From NCBI GenBank assembly GCA_022495005.1, contig JAGYXB010000141.1, positions 310,001 through 374,000 of the forward strand: a stretch of DNA of 64,000 nucleotides. The letters are read 5' to 3'. The translations under genes were made by a program, and so were the position numbers. This stretch comes from Rhyacophila brunnea (Eukaryota > Arthropoda > Insecta > Trichoptera > Rhyacophilidae). This document shows positions 1 through 11,482 of the stretch, one piece after another. Each line of letters starts with the position of its first letter. Position 1 is the first letter of the stretch. The notes beneath the pieces are model-generated. The model saw nothing but the letters and a program-made list of their open reading frames with translations, made no database searches and was not told where the DNA came from.

Positions 1-660
1 CATGGAGAGCATGGCAATAGACATCAAAGGATTGCTTATTTGCTCAAAGCGCCTTTAACACATTTTCTGTAAGAGCGCTGACAATTCAAATAGGCAACAC
101 TTAAAATGATCTGGAAGCAATTATGAATCACCGAGGCACTTATTTATATTGTAAAAGTTGCAGTAGCCACGCGCCACTGGCAATACGCCAAACTGACATT
201 ACTTTGGTCGGACAGTTAAAATATTATTAGTGTATGCCAGGACCCCACTATGTAAGTAGTTATCAATTAAATAAATATCTAATTTTCTGAATTGCTTCTG
301 TCGGCAGAACGCCAGAAGAATAGATTAAAAAACGTAAATACACTCAGTTAAAATCTTGGGAGAATTTTTGATTTAAAATGCAAACATAGTTTAAAATCTT
401 GAGTGGATTCCTAGATAAATAACATGAAAATTGATGCTTCCGTCGAGATATAAAAAGCAGTTGGCAGCCGGTCCTTTATAATGGTTTGTTCATACAAAGA
501 TGCACTGAAACATATTTAAGCTAGCCATTTTTTTTTTAAATTTGAGTACAGTACCTACATATTTATTTCATGTAGTTGTAGATGAATGACCTGGTCCATT
601 TTATAGAAGGTAGATTATATAGATATTTAGATACGAAGCGCATAACTACAAGTTGGAATG
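1..660. other. AT-rich noncoding sequence
   Basis: I see no gene, RNA or repeat that I can name. The sequence is AT-rich with scattered stops in all frames. Confidence 0.5.
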
Positions 661-663
661 AAT

Positions 664-735
664 GGAATGACCATCGCAGAGGCCTTCAGTGGAACGACCC
701 CTGCTGAATAGTGTGATACAAGAAATTATTATTAT
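664..735 (+). repeat. 3' end remnant of an RTE-type LINE
   Basis: The words GAGGCCTTCA, CAGTGGA, GACCCC and GCTGA occur in the same order as at the 3' end of the better-preserved RTE copy at 18839-19121, followed by an ATTATTATTAT tail. It keeps only the last codons and tail of the element, so it is a strongly 5'-truncated or eroded insertion. This rests on a visual comparison of short words. Confidence 0.5.
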
Positions 736-837
736 GAACCTGCAGGACGAAATGCATTATTATAGTATTACATTTGACTAGGTACTATTGTATTCATACT
801 CCTCGAGTCTGTTATTATTATTAATAATAATAATAAT

Positions 838-1371
838 AAAGGAATTAATGGCAATGAAATTGCTGATCAATTGGCAAAAAAATCTGTAAAATACCCATCA
901 GAAAATATAAGAATTCCATACACAGATTTTAAAGCCCAGTTTAAACAAACAATGAGCGAAAATAACGGTAAATATTTAGAAAATCTTGGGAAAGAAAAGG
1001 GAACACACTACTATCAACACTTTTATAGAAGATCTCCTAAAACTTGGTTTAGTAAACATTGTAAAATAAAGCGAGATGTAATAGTGACAATAGCTAGAAG
1101 CAGGCCAGGGCATTACAGTCTCAACGAATCATTGTACACAATTAAAGTGGTAGATAGCCCTCAGTGTCAGTGTGGACATCCCACTCAAGATCTTAGCCAC
1201 ATTGTCTGGCAATGTGATGCCTATGACCAGGAGAGAGAAGTGTTATTGAATAAGTTGGGAAAATGCAGGTTATACCCTCCTTTTACGATTAATTCGTTCC
1301 TGGCAAAACCAAATATTTCAGTTATGAAAATTGTACATGAATTTCTCCAAAAATGTAACGTAAATGTCTAG
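838..1371 (+). pseudogene. C-terminal RNase H and zinc-knuckle region of a LINE ORF2
   Basis: The frame opens with KGINGNEIADQLAKK, the last RNase H motif (GxxGNExAD), whose aspartate is one of the metal-binding residues. The reverse transcriptase and the rest of RNase H are missing upstream. About 100 residues later a C-x-C-x8-H-x4-C cluster (CQCG...SHIVWQC) matches the cysteine/histidine motif found near the C-terminus of such ORF2 proteins. The frame then runs intact to its stop, so the insertion is not very old, but without a polymerase it cannot mobilise itself. It has no host promoter or start of its own. Confidence 0.78.
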
Positions 1372-1530
1372 TGTATAGTGTAACAAAAATGTAATTCTGT
1401 ATCATTAATAATGTAACTATTTATGCCTGTCGTTAAAAAATGTATGTATACTTTTGTAAACCATTGTAAAGCAGAATAGCCTTCCATTCAGAGAAGAGCT
1501 CAATTGCTTCCAAATAAAGAAAAAAAAAAC
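838..1530 (+). mobile_element. 5'-truncated non-LTR retrotransposon (LINE) 3' end
   Basis: The element begins at a TAATAATAA run, continues with the end of an RNase H-type reading frame, then about 150 bp of 3' untranslated sequence, and ends in AATAAAG followed by an A run near 1515-1529. A 5'-truncated copy ending in an A-rich tail is the normal product of target-primed reverse transcription. The RNase H domain points to an I, R1, LOA or Jockey-group LINE, not RTE. The exact family cannot be decided here. Confidence 0.75.
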
Positions 1531-3680
1531 TGTTTTTCAGATATCTGTAGGTATATATAATCCAAGACTAAGTGCACAGAAATAAATATCGAATGTCTTC
1601 GCCAATACAGGTGATATTTGAGACTTTTCGTTAGTGGTGGTTACTGCATTATACCCGTAGCTAGAAATTATTACTTTTGCCTTGTTTTGCTTGACTATTG
1701 TTGGTACAGTATCACATTGAAAATTTATCTGCCATTATTCATCTACGTTAATAAATCAACGATTGTGTATATTATACTGAATAATAATCTTACTTTCATA
1801 TCAGAAGGAATTATAGATAAATTTAGGTAGGGAGGGTAGGTACTTGCCTAATTCTTATAATACATAGATATGCTTCTATAGATAGAATATAGATTCAAAT
1901 AGTACACCCTCAGAATCATGTCAACAGTAGAAAGGAAAAAGGGCGTAACCCGCAGTTACTTCAAAATAGGTTTTGTTTCATAATAACGCAAAGGATGTAA
2001 GATGCAAATGTCGATTTATTATTTAAATTTGGCTAGCAATTAAAAAAAAGAGGGACGCGACGTGGGAAAAACGACTTAACCATCATTTTTGTTTGTGTTT
2101 TTTTTAACTACCTCAATAATCCACATCAGATTAAAGATATAAAAATGAAATTATTAATTATCATGCACTTCATGGTTATGTCTATTTTGTATTTTAACCA
2201 TAGCAAGAACGTTTTTGTGCCTCCTGTAAAATTTGATTTGTGTGGATTACGCCATTTTTCCTTTCCAAACTCGTTGTGATTCAAAAGACCCAACCAAGAA
2301 AATATCATTGGTAGGTATGGTGATACTAAATAACATTAAAACTTTTTAAACAGACTGCTGATTTCTATAATTTGCGAGATATATGATGTGATAGGTGCTG
2401 TTATGAGAAAACAGCATACAGAATATTAAATTATATTAACCGCATTGAATGAATGACTGACAAAACGTAAGCGGGCATGTTGCGATTTTCCTTCGACAAT
2501 CTGGCAGCTGGTAATATATTTCACTGATTGCTCAATACGTGACAAGAAGATTGGCTGTTGCGAGCAGTGTCTTTAATGTTTCGACCTCTTGTTTCCTGCC
2601 TGTCCGCTCAACTCGCATCAACTATTTACGGGGAATACTTCAAGACACGATTTACAAGTGAGATGACTTATTGGTGTATTATGTAGCGATTTCAAATGTT
2701 TACAACAATAAAGTGACTTTCTAATTATGTAACTTTAAAAGCGATTAAAGTTTAATATAACAATCAAGCATGCACGTACTTCCGAAGTAAAAGAGTATAT
2801 AGAGAAAACCGGGACAGGTAACAATAGTACCTAAGTATTTAATTTAGGTACTATTTTGTAACAATGGTTTTGACCATGTATGCCACTTAGTGCTTACGTG
2901 ATTTTTATAGCATAACCAACAGATAAGTCAACTAACTCAATATGTTTCTAATCAATAAATCAGAGAGGCAAAATTGTTTTATTTGTTCCAGAGTATGGAG
3001 TATTCTTCAAATATTCAATGTTAAATAATAAAATAGAAAACATGTACTTTCAGACAACAAGACATCGGCGATAACAGGAAGTCGCTGTAGTAGCATATAT
3101 CTATAAGACTTCTCAGTGATGTACCTACCTGTCATGGCGGAGACGCGTGCTAGAGGCGTGTTCAAATAATGTATCAGCTCTCCTTTTAGATGTGACTCTT
3201 TTTCTTACTCACAATAAACCATAAGTTTACTAATAATAATTCTAACATTACTCCTAATCGTTTTAGACATACATATTTTTATTATAAAAAACTTCAAATT
3301 GTCACGTAAATTAATAGATCCGTCACCACGGCAGCGTACAATGAAATGATAAATTTGGGGCGTCCTCATTTGAAAATGGAATTGCGACTAGCTGCACTGG
3401 AGGGGATTGTTAGTTCACAATTTTATATGTCGACAAGAAGTTCTTTTTCGACAATATAAGTATATAAGTAAACAGCTGTGACAATAATTGTTGCATTCCG
3501 AGGGAAAGAAGCCGGTTTCATCGATATTATCGTAAGTAGGTATTTAAGTAGATACCTACTATGAATTTTATTATTATATAGCAATTTATCCAGTATAATT
3601 GTTTTAAATTAAAATATTTGTAATGTTGTTAATAAAAAAACCCGTTATAATTTTAAACAGCTGAATTTGGCAAAGCGTGT
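1531..3680. other. Noncoding sequence, no recognised genes
   Basis: This is AT-rich DNA with only short chance frames. Two moderately GC-rich patches, about 2460-2660 and 3060-3160, and a third at 3310-3540, have less biased composition and could be regulatory. I see no named motif strong enough to assign a role. Confidence 0.4.
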
Positions 3681-3739
3681 ATTGGACGATCATTTAAAAT
3701 TTAAATAAATATGTAAATAAAAAAAAGAAAAATTACAAC

Positions 3740-4020
3740 GGTCGTAAAAGTAAACACGCATTAACGCGCTTTTCAAAGCGGCATTGAGAATTCCGACCGC
3801 CCACCGACCGGCTGAACAAAAAAAGTTACGTGCCACAAACGTGTTTTCCGCTTGGATAAAATGAAGAAAGAAAAATGGAAATCTTTTCATGAGCGGTCGA
3901 GTGTTTTGGCAGATGCACCGTGTACAAGGAGGGACAAACATCGGCCGAGAGTTGACACAAAGAGAAACAGAAGGAAAATAACATATGTCGTGATTGTGAC
4001 TCAAAACGAGACAACACGAA
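3740..4020. other. GC-richer unique block, possible regulatory DNA
   Basis: Composition rises clearly above the flanks, with many CG dinucleotides. Overlapping open frames occur on both strands (a 104-residue minus frame and a 68-residue plus frame). Opposed overlapping frames of this kind reflect composition, not coding, and neither shows a known domain. No terminal repeats or second copy were found in the window, which fits single-copy conserved noncoding DNA. Confidence 0.35.
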
Positions 4021-5214
4021 ATAATGATTGTAGTGGCTACAGGCTGTTTGAACCTTAGACTAAAACGGTAATAAAAGTTAACCTTAACTTACAAACAATG
4101 GACCTTAGTAAGATCTCAATATTAAAGTTGAAGAACGCGTTTGCGTTTCGTGATGCCAGCTGATGATGTGAATTGCATTGTCTATCCACATCGTGTTGAC
4201 GGATGATCAGTAGGAAAATAAATACCCAGTCCTATCTATAAATTAAATTGAAGCTTTAAGATTGCAGCCAACCCGACCGTTTGATTTTCTCACAGTATCT
4301 GGCAAAAAATCCTAGAATACGTGAACATCAGGACAAAATTTAGATGTAAGTATAATAAATAATTGTATTGTCTTGGTCGAGTCTGGTATGAATTACAACG
4401 ACTATTGACAGAACTTTCTCTGGCGTCTGGAGAGACAATCTTGGTAGTCGGATTCAAAGTGGAACCCGCGTCCAATGAAAGCCTGGCTGCACTCAAGAGC
4501 CATGCATGAGACTACATATCTTATTGGCTGCATATCACTTAATTAATTCTACCAATTAGCCGACCAATGAAAGGCACCGGAACGTGACTGTGTCAAACCA
4601 ATGTGGATTTAGATAAAAGCCTCTCCACATTTACTTACACCTACTACTTACTTGCCATTTTTTTTTAATTCGTTCGATGTCTGCAGGTACATATACAGAT
4701 TCACGAGTTATCCAAAGGATTATTGATAATAAGACAGATTGACTTACAATTGGTAGATTAGATACTATCTAAAAGAATATGCAGGTATTCTCTGGTTGGT
4801 ACATACTGGAATCTTCAGGCGAATGTAGTTACGATTAATGTATAGATGTGACTTACCTGAAAGCAAAAGAAAGAATAGTGTAAGTACTTATATAAATATA
4901 ATAAAGTATATAGGTACAATGACATCAGTTTAATAGCAAAATTAAAAGTATGTCAAAAATTATTTACAACTAAATTGAAAGTATATGTAGATACAACATC
5001 AAATAGATTCCAATCTAATTATGTATTTAGATGTATTTTTTAATCATAGATATTGAATGAAAATAATTCCATAGTAAATGTAATGTAATACAAAGTTAAT
5101 AACATGTTTATTCTATTTGATCCATGTGAAATACGGTAGTAAATATAGATGAGAGATATACAGGACGGAATATACTGATTTCTGATGATTGAGGGTTGAA
5201 TCTAGATGTACCTA
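4021..5214. other. AT-rich noncoding sequence
   Basis: No gene or repeat is recognised. A short block at 4380-4620 is less AT-rich and carries paired CCAAT words (for example CCAATTAGCCGACCAATG near 4551), which could be NF-Y-type sites. This is composition-level evidence only. Confidence 0.35.
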
Positions 5215-5330
5215 CACCCCTCTAACCGCATCTTACTTCACCAATCAAACAATACTATCTGATCACGTTATCTATCCGTGATGAATTGTTGCAAGTGCGT
5301 TATTAACAAAAACTTTTGGAACTTCTGAAC
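5215..5330 (+). repeat. Dispersed repeat, partner of 51485-51600
   Basis: The segment shares a string of words with 51485-51600 in the same orientation: CTATCTGA, CCAC/TCAC spacing, then TTGCAAGTGCGTTATT about 90 bp downstream. No target duplication or terminal inverted repeat was seen. It may be a fragment of a SINE or of a larger element. Confidence 0.45.
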
Positions 5331-5520
5331 TTTTACGCGCAACCGTAATATCGTCTATAAGCTAAACAAGTTTCATCAATATTGTACGAATAATTATTCA
5401 ACACATAATATCTATACATATTATAGGTATATCTACGTAATTCCAGTTATTTTTTTACGTTTCGCAAACATCAAAGTGACGTGTTAACTTGTTAGAATAA
5501 GCCGACTAGACTGCAGTTTA

Positions 5521-5860
5521 AGGCTATACCTCAGTTGAGACATGGTCTGAAAAGATCGTGGCTAGGCGATGCGCGGATTGTGCAAATGACGCGTGCCGAA
5601 CGAAATATAATTTGTCATATAAATCCAACATGTGTCTTTACAATAATAATATATTCATTTACATGTTTTCTCTTTCAAGTAAATGGGTAATGTTTTTATT
5701 AGTCATCTTTACACGATTTAAGAATTAATACCCCAGTCGCCATCACGAAACAAATAGACGTGTTCACAGCTCGACGTTCGTTCACCGATTGCCAGGGAGT
5801 CCAAAATTTCGTCGCACCTATAGTTGAAAATTATTTGCCGTTTCGCTGAAGTACCGTCTT
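5521..5860 (+). repeat. 340-bp dispersed repeat, inverted partner at 57230-57603
   Basis: The whole segment matches the reverse complement of 57230-57603 almost from end to end. Shared landmarks include GATCGTGGCTAGGCGATGCG, GGACTCCCTGGCAATCGG (read on the minus strand) and AATTATTTGCCGTTTC. The edges are sharp in both copies, so this is an interspersed element of about 340-375 bp. It carries no coding sequence. The class is not recognised. Confidence 0.75.
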
Positions 5861-7212
5861 AAACCACTGGTGGTGTTTGTCTACCTATCGCACCCACAAG
5901 TGGTTATCGTCTGTGCGTGGCCTACGTCAATCGACGTGACATGTTACTAAAAGAAAAAAACTTAGCGAGTATCTAATTCTAAATAAAGGTAGGTATCTAA
6001 TAAATTTTGGCAAATAAGTATGAGCATCCTGTAAGGTAGGTCGAATGAATAAATAATTCATGTGAAGCGGATAGGAAACTTATGTGTGCCAAAACACGGA
6101 ATATTAAGCTTTCACTGTGAATTGATGAAGAATTTATCTTGGCTCGCGAACAGGACTGATAAAATACAATAATGTCGGAGAGAAAAAGAATGAAAATAAA
6201 TCAGACAAAAAAACCCCAAACTCAGGAACAACAAATTAGTGACACAAATAGATTTTCAAGCGCAAAAAAAAACGTGAAAAAAATCTATTCCGGCAAAATG
6301 TTAAACGGTTTTAACAACTACGATAGGATAGCATCAAAAGAATGAATACCCCAGAGGGGGAAAAAAGTTAATAATAAACCCGAACCTCATTCTGTGAGAT
6401 TCGAGCAAAAAAAGATATGAAAAAAAGAAAGATTAAAACACCGCCTAGGGAATTTTATTCACACTATATTGTGTTCGGCAAAAAATGTGCGCCTACCTGA
6501 AATGCGTGTAGAAAAAACAAACAAACACTCCAAAAATAGGTTTCGTTTGATTTTCCTACTATGTGTTCAGTATTGGTTGATAGAAAAAATCATAGGCAAA
6601 AAAATACACACAGATGGATCCTTCAAAAGATTCAAATAAAGAACGTGTATTATTATTATATGGGTAGGTAAACTAATAAATCATTGAATGAACATTTATA
6701 GGTATGATGTTATAAAATATAAGTAATAGATTTGTTAATAAGTACTACAAATGAAAATAAAATTTAAGTAATGTGTACCTACTTATCTACATTAAAAAAA
6801 ACCAAAGCTGCACGAAGGAATGTTAGATTTAATTATCAATCATTGGGATAAAATCTCTGCTCAACCATTGGTAAGACAAACAATAATAACTTGCCAGTAG
6901 TACAAATCTAAATTATAAGTTGAATGAAGGGAGAAGGAGGATGTACACATGAGGTGCGGATAATGTGCGTGTTGCCATTTCATTTAAATCAAACGATTGC
7001 TATGGATACATACTGTATTTCTACGTGCGTGAAATTATTCAAACAAATCATTAATATGTAACCAGTTAATTGTTTCAAGTTAATATCAACTATTAATTTA
7101 CGATTACATATTTAATTTCCATAGTACCTACAGGTATGTAATGGATGTCGATATACCTATAAGATATTCTTATATATATATATATTTTTAAATAATTTAG
7201 GAGAATCGACAA
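5861..7212. other. Noncoding, purine-rich tract at 6180-6640
   Basis: No gene is seen. Between about 6180 and 6640 the plus strand is strongly A/G-biased with repeated short A runs separated by G-containing words, a strand asymmetry unlike the flanks. The rest is ordinary AT-rich DNA. Confidence 0.35.
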
Positions 7213-7382
7213 TGACAAATTTTGAAAAGAGCCGATATACCTACCTACTGGATTATTTGTCACGTTGAGTTAGGTTTGATTTGTTTAAACATCTTGAATT
7301 CATAAATTCTTGCCGAAAATTACCGCTGTTCCCGCCTGGCTTCAAGTAACTTCCAGTAACCTTAACAGACTTGTACCATTGT
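7213..7382 (+). repeat. Interspersed repeat of the TTAGG-containing family
   Basis: This is one of four copies (others at 13078-13250 plus, 42700-42820 minus and 54752-54866 minus). Shared order: AAATTTTGAAAA, GCCGATATAC, GGATTATTTGT, GTTAGGTTTGATTT, CTTGAATTCATAAATT, then the CTGTTCCCGCCTGGCTTCA tail shared with the 13 kb copy. Noncoding. Confidence 0.7.
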
Positions 7383-8554
7383 TTCTATAAATTGTCAACT
7401 ATGCAAGGTTGACCCCACCTTTGCAAAAGCCCAGTCAAACATTGAAAATCGTCTGTAGGTATTGAGATATAGACAAAAATCAAAACTGGGCGCAATCTTC
7501 CAATTATTTCCTTCTGTGCATATCTGTGAGCTCATGTCGGAACAGTGACGTCACGCGGCAAGCCAAAAGCAGCTCATTTTTGTATTACCTATACCTGCAG
7601 AACCCCATTCGAACTGTGTACGGAGGGGAGGTACATTAAATTATGTGTTTTATGAATATCAACAAAATTACACCGACAAATTCGACGTGTTGCAGTCGAG
7701 ACGAATCTAGTGTGCGGTTCGGCTAATAGCTTGGTAAATTTCGTAAATAGTCAACTGATTGATGGGGATACTTCAAGTTAGCTAGACAGGTATTAAAAAA
7801 ACGGAACTTGTAATTTCTACGCAGGAAGTTTGTAAACTGGCAAATTTTAAATGTTATAAAAAACACACCCAAAATAAATAACTACATATTCAAAGAAAAA
7901 CAAAAAAAAAATGTAAGACGAAAGAGATATCTTGACAATGCGTTCGCCGTCACAACGACCCCCAATAATCGAGGACATGAGATCCTTATTCAAATCTGTT
8001 TAAGCATAAAACAACACAATGCTCAAAATGGATGCAACTCCAAGAGAGAAGCAAAAAAAATCCACACACAAAGGGCCGCACTGAGTTGGCGAATAAAAAA
8101 AAGACGAGGGTTCATTGAGGGGCAAAAAAAAAGAACGAAGAAGAAATAAAATAAACGGTATTCATTAAAATGTAACGACAGCAAAAAAAAAAGAGATAAT
8201 AAAGGAGGAAAAAAAAATCTATGAAAGGAGAACCCGTTGTAAACAGAAACCCGGCGGTCGGTCGTAAATACGAGACAAAAAAATTAGGTCTGTTGCAATG
8301 CAATCCCGAGCTTCTAGTGGCCATATAATTTTGGCAGGTGTGGCAAATAAACTTGCTGCGACATCAAACATTATAAACATAATTTCGTAAATTAATAAAA
8401 TTAAAGACTAGGTGACTTAGGTAATGTGATGGAATTGCAATTTACATAACTGTTGTATTGTAATTATTTATATATTCATTGATTGTAATGACTGAAGTAA
8501 ATTAATTACTTTAAATGGGTATGCTAAAGCTCAATTATCTCTTATAATAGGTAT
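7383..8554. other. Noncoding sequence with one perfect CRE site
   Basis: No gene is recognised. A full palindromic TGACGTCA (cAMP-response element type) lies at 7546-7553 in a slightly GC-richer patch. From about 8040 to 8300 the plus strand is very A-rich with several runs of eight to ten A. The 70-residue minus frame across this tract is phenylalanine-rich because of those runs and is not a credible protein. Confidence 0.35.
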
Positions 8555-8913
8555 CAGTGGCGAAGGGTGACTTTTGGAAAGAGGTAGGCTTTAAAGATCT
8601 GATAAAAAGAGCACTCATGTCAAGTATACTTACGAGAGGCCATTCGATGTAATTAGCATGTTATTTAAATGTGGTAATTAAAAATGAATTAAAAGATCCG
8701 CAGCGAATAGGTTTTAAGTACACATCAATGACAACGATACACTAATTCAATGAAACTTCAAAAAGTTACTGACGACATAAAATTGAGTGATGTGTTTAAA
8801 TGACGTATTTGTCAAAACATTTATACTTACCCATCAAAAATGATTACATAAAATCTTTTTTATTTTTAAAAACAACCTAAATTTATTAATATTCGATTAA
8901 AAGCTATTATGTT
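8555..8913 (-). mobile_element. Truncated hAT-type nonautonomous element
   Basis: It starts at the terminal motif CAGTGGCGAAGGGTGAC and matches the reverse complement of the right half of the complete element at 13396-14153, including CTTTTGGAAAGAGGTAGGCT, the AAACTTCAAAAA region, CCCATCAAAAATGATTA and TTAATATTCGATTAAA. Homology stops near 8905-8913 where the RTE remnant begins. Either the RTE inserted into this element or the element was broken there earlier. Confidence 0.7.
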
Positions 8914-9081
8914 AATTATGTTTGACGAGTTTGTCCGAAGAACGAAACTGACAAGGAGTGCATTTGGGTGCTTGGAGAGTGTCTTCAAAAGTGACATCCC
9001 AACGTGCCTTAAGCGTAAAGTGTTCAACCAATTTGTGCTACCAGTGCTCACATATAATATGGACCCTTAATGTAAGAAATA

Positions 9082-10377
9082 CGAGGGTGGGTCAATAAGT
9101 CCTTAGAAAAGCCGATAGGTGGCGCGACTAGTACTGTAAGCGGTTTGTTTTCATGCAGCGGCACTACCGATTCAGTATGCTGTGAAGTTTCAATCAGATT
9201 GGTCGGGTTGTTGTGTGTTTCTCGTACATTTAAAAAAAAAATTTGCTTGTGGAAAATGGAAAAATGGAAAATGGAGAAAATTGAGTTTAGACTTGTTATT
9301 AAACATTTTAATATAAAAGGGTTAACAGCAAAGGAAATAAAAAATGAGTTGGATTTAGTTCACGGCATATCTGCTCCTTCACTTGCAACTATTTATAACT
9401 GGTTAAATGAATTTAAACGTGGTCGTACATCAACAAAGGATGAACCACGCTCAGGACGTCCTGTAGAGGTGACTACACCAGAAATGATCAATAAAATCCA
9501 CGATATGGTGTTAAGTGACCGAAGATTAAAGTTGAGTGAGATAATTGAGGTTACAGGGATCTCAAAAGGTAGCGTCATTTCTATTTTACATGACAAATTG
9601 GGCATGAAAATATTTCTGCAAGATGGGTGCCGCGTTTGCTCACAGTCGACAATAAACGCAATAGGGTGGTGGCCTCTAAAGCCTGTTGTCGCTCATGCAA
9701 CGCAATCCGGATGAATTTTTTCGTCGCTTTGTGACTGTAGATGAAACATGGATACACCACTATACTCCCGAGACGAAAGAACAGTCAAAGCAGTGGATTG
9801 CGAAGGCAAACCATGTCCAAAGAAGGCGAAACCGTAAAATCAGCTGGTAAGGTTATGGCTACTGTATTTTGGGATGCACGTGAAATTATTTTCGTTGACT
9901 ATTTGGAAAAAGGAAAAACAATAACAGGGGATTATTATGCATCTTTATTGGACCAGCTAAAAAACAAAATTGAAGAAAAACGGCCTCAAAACAGGAAAAA
10001 AATCCTCTTTCATCAGGACAATGCCCGTGTTCACACACATGTTTACGATCAATGGCTAAAATTGAAGAATTGAAGTTCGAATTGGTCGACCACCCACCGT
10101 ATTCGCCAGATTTAGCCCCAGTGACTTTTCCTTTTCCCAAACTTAAAAAAATGGCTAAGTGGACAACGTTTTTTTTCAAATGAAGAAGTCATCGATCGGA
10201 CAAATGCTTATTTTGAGGACCTTCCGAAAACTTATTTTTCTGACGGTTTAAAAAAAATTGAGAAACGTCTAACCAAGTGTATTGAGCTCCAAGGAGATTA
10301 TGTTGAGAAATAAAAAAAAATACAAAAATAAAAACTGTTTTAATGCTTTTTTCTAAGGAATTATTGACCCACCCTCG
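9082..10377 (+). mobile_element. Full-length mariner transposon, inactive
   Basis: The element is 1296 bp. Its ends are inverted repeats: the left begins CGAGGGTGGGTCAATAAGTC and the right ends in TTATTGACCCACCCTCG. It is flanked by TA on both sides (9080-9081 and 10378-10379), the target duplication of Tc1/mariner elements. Length and structure are normal for a mariner. The encoded protein is closest in remembered motifs to the irritans group (FDYLEKGKTI-like and SAGKVMA words). It sits inside an RTE LINE remnant, so it is younger than that insertion. Confidence 0.92.
9256..10313 (+). pseudogene. Frameshifted mariner transposase
   Basis: The ATG at 9256 opens a normal N-terminal paired helix-turn-helix region (KGLTAKEIKNEL and PSLATIYNWLNEF, then the GRP linker DEPRSGRPVE) up to about 9610. 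After that the homologous sequence jumps frames at least three times before the SAGKVMATVFWDA motif and again after HQDNARVHT. All three catalytic aspartates can be located: VTVDETW (codon 9740-9742), HQDNA (10017-10019) and YSPDLAP (10109-10111). The last two are 92 nucleotides apart, where D34D would need 105, so about 13 bases are lost. The stop is at 10311-10313. The protein cannot be functional. Confidence 0.9.
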
Positions 10378-10712
10378 TATTAAAAAATCAAGAATAGAGA
10401 AAAGGCATGGAAAGGTATAATGCGGAAAGTCCACAAAAGAAACCAATTGATAAGAAAGCAGACAAGAAAGAGGACACGATGTGATTAGAGGTCGTTAAGA
10501 AGGTGAAATAGTGATGGGCTGGACATGTCGCTTGGCGAGTGGATAACTGATGGATAAATGCTGTGGAGCACTAGTGAGGAGCACTAAACGACCCCTAAAA
10601 CAGGCTGGATAGACGAACTCATATAGTTCGGTGGATGTACGTGGCACCGAAGAACTGGGGACATAGAACAGTGGAGGGAGCTAGAGATGGTCTGCATCTA
10701 TCAGTGAATTAT

Positions 10713-11177
10713 GTAAATTTTGAAAATCTCAGAATCGATTAAATAAACGAACGATATGTTCATACGTAGTAAGCAAAATAATAGGGGATGAACAGTTCTG
10801 CAACCGCGCCTTGCTGATTTCATGGTAAAAGTAAAATCACGTTCACTGTCAATAATGCGATAAACTTTAATAACCCTACGGAATCTAGTTTGACAGCCCT
10901 GGCCTTTTTTATTTTGCCAAAAATGCATATTGACGGCAAATATCAACATAGGGATACGAGGAAGACGAATATTTTGACACGGATAATAAAAAAAAACACA
11001 AGAGAAATCTTAGACATAAGAAATTTAATGGTCTCCGAACAGAGAGACCCATAAATCTGAACTTGTGAAGAGTGGCAATAATAACATAATACAAACATCC
11101 ATGGAATGCTGATTTATGAAAACATCACGGGAGATGTTGTGTAGGTACTATGCAAACACAGCTGGTATAATAATATA
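10713..11177. other. Noncoding sequence
   Basis: No gene or repeat is recognised. Frames here are short and lack domains. Confidence 0.35.
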
Positions 11178-11482
11178 ATCAGGGAACACAGACATAATGG
11201 GAACTGAAATACCTAACGGGTTAGGAGTAGCAGGTAACCGATCTCGTGTAAGGAAGTATACGGGATAAACTTAAACACGTGTCAAGAATACGTCATACAT
11301 TGAATACTGACAACTATTATACTGCTCTCGGTTTATGCATTGACGCTCATTTAATATTTGTGTATTACACCACACTATTGCACGTCTATAATGCGTGGTT
11401 CATTTTCGTAGGACACTCACACATTGAAAACCCTGCGTCAAAATGTACTGTATTAATCTGTTCTGTGATCGACATCTACTGA
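11178..11482 (+). repeat. Dispersed repeat (GGGATAAACTTAAACACGTG family), copy 1
   Basis: This is the best-preserved of several copies (25007-25345 minus, 39727-39880, 51010-51253, 58670-59058 and a fragment at 12195-12245). Order of landmarks: AGGGAACACA, AATGGGAACTGAAATAC, GTAACCGATCTCG, GGGATAAACTTAAACACGTG, TTGCACGTCTATAATG, CATTTTCGTAGGACA, CCCTGCGTCAAAATGTA, TTAATCTGTTCTGTG. The 67-residue frame across it is not a known protein. Noncoding, class unknown. Confidence 0.78.

Larger units (their letters stand above)
8914..10712 (+). pseudogene. RTE-type LINE C-terminal remnant split by mariner
   Basis: The left piece (8922-9079) encodes FDEFVRRTKL, SAFGCLESVFKSDIPTCL and KRKVFNQFVLPVLTY, the hallmark region after the RT domain of RTE-clade ORF2. 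The right piece (10380-10712) encodes the following C-terminal part: a WAGHVA-like motif, a degraded GRP/WIDEL-like motif, then the end of the protein, with several stops and shifts. The two pieces are collinear and were separated by the mariner at 9082-10377. The same family is better preserved at 18541-19121. The word AATTATGT flanks both outer edges (8914-8921 and 10707-10714) and could be a target duplication. Confidence 0.75.

Noticed and set aside
3690..4058. Overlapping 104-, 63- and 68-codon frames
   Set aside because: They overlap on both strands in a GC-richer block, have no domains and are explained by composition.
8112..8324. 70-codon minus frame rich in Phe/Tyr
   Set aside because: Caused by A runs on the plus strand; low complexity and no homology recognised.
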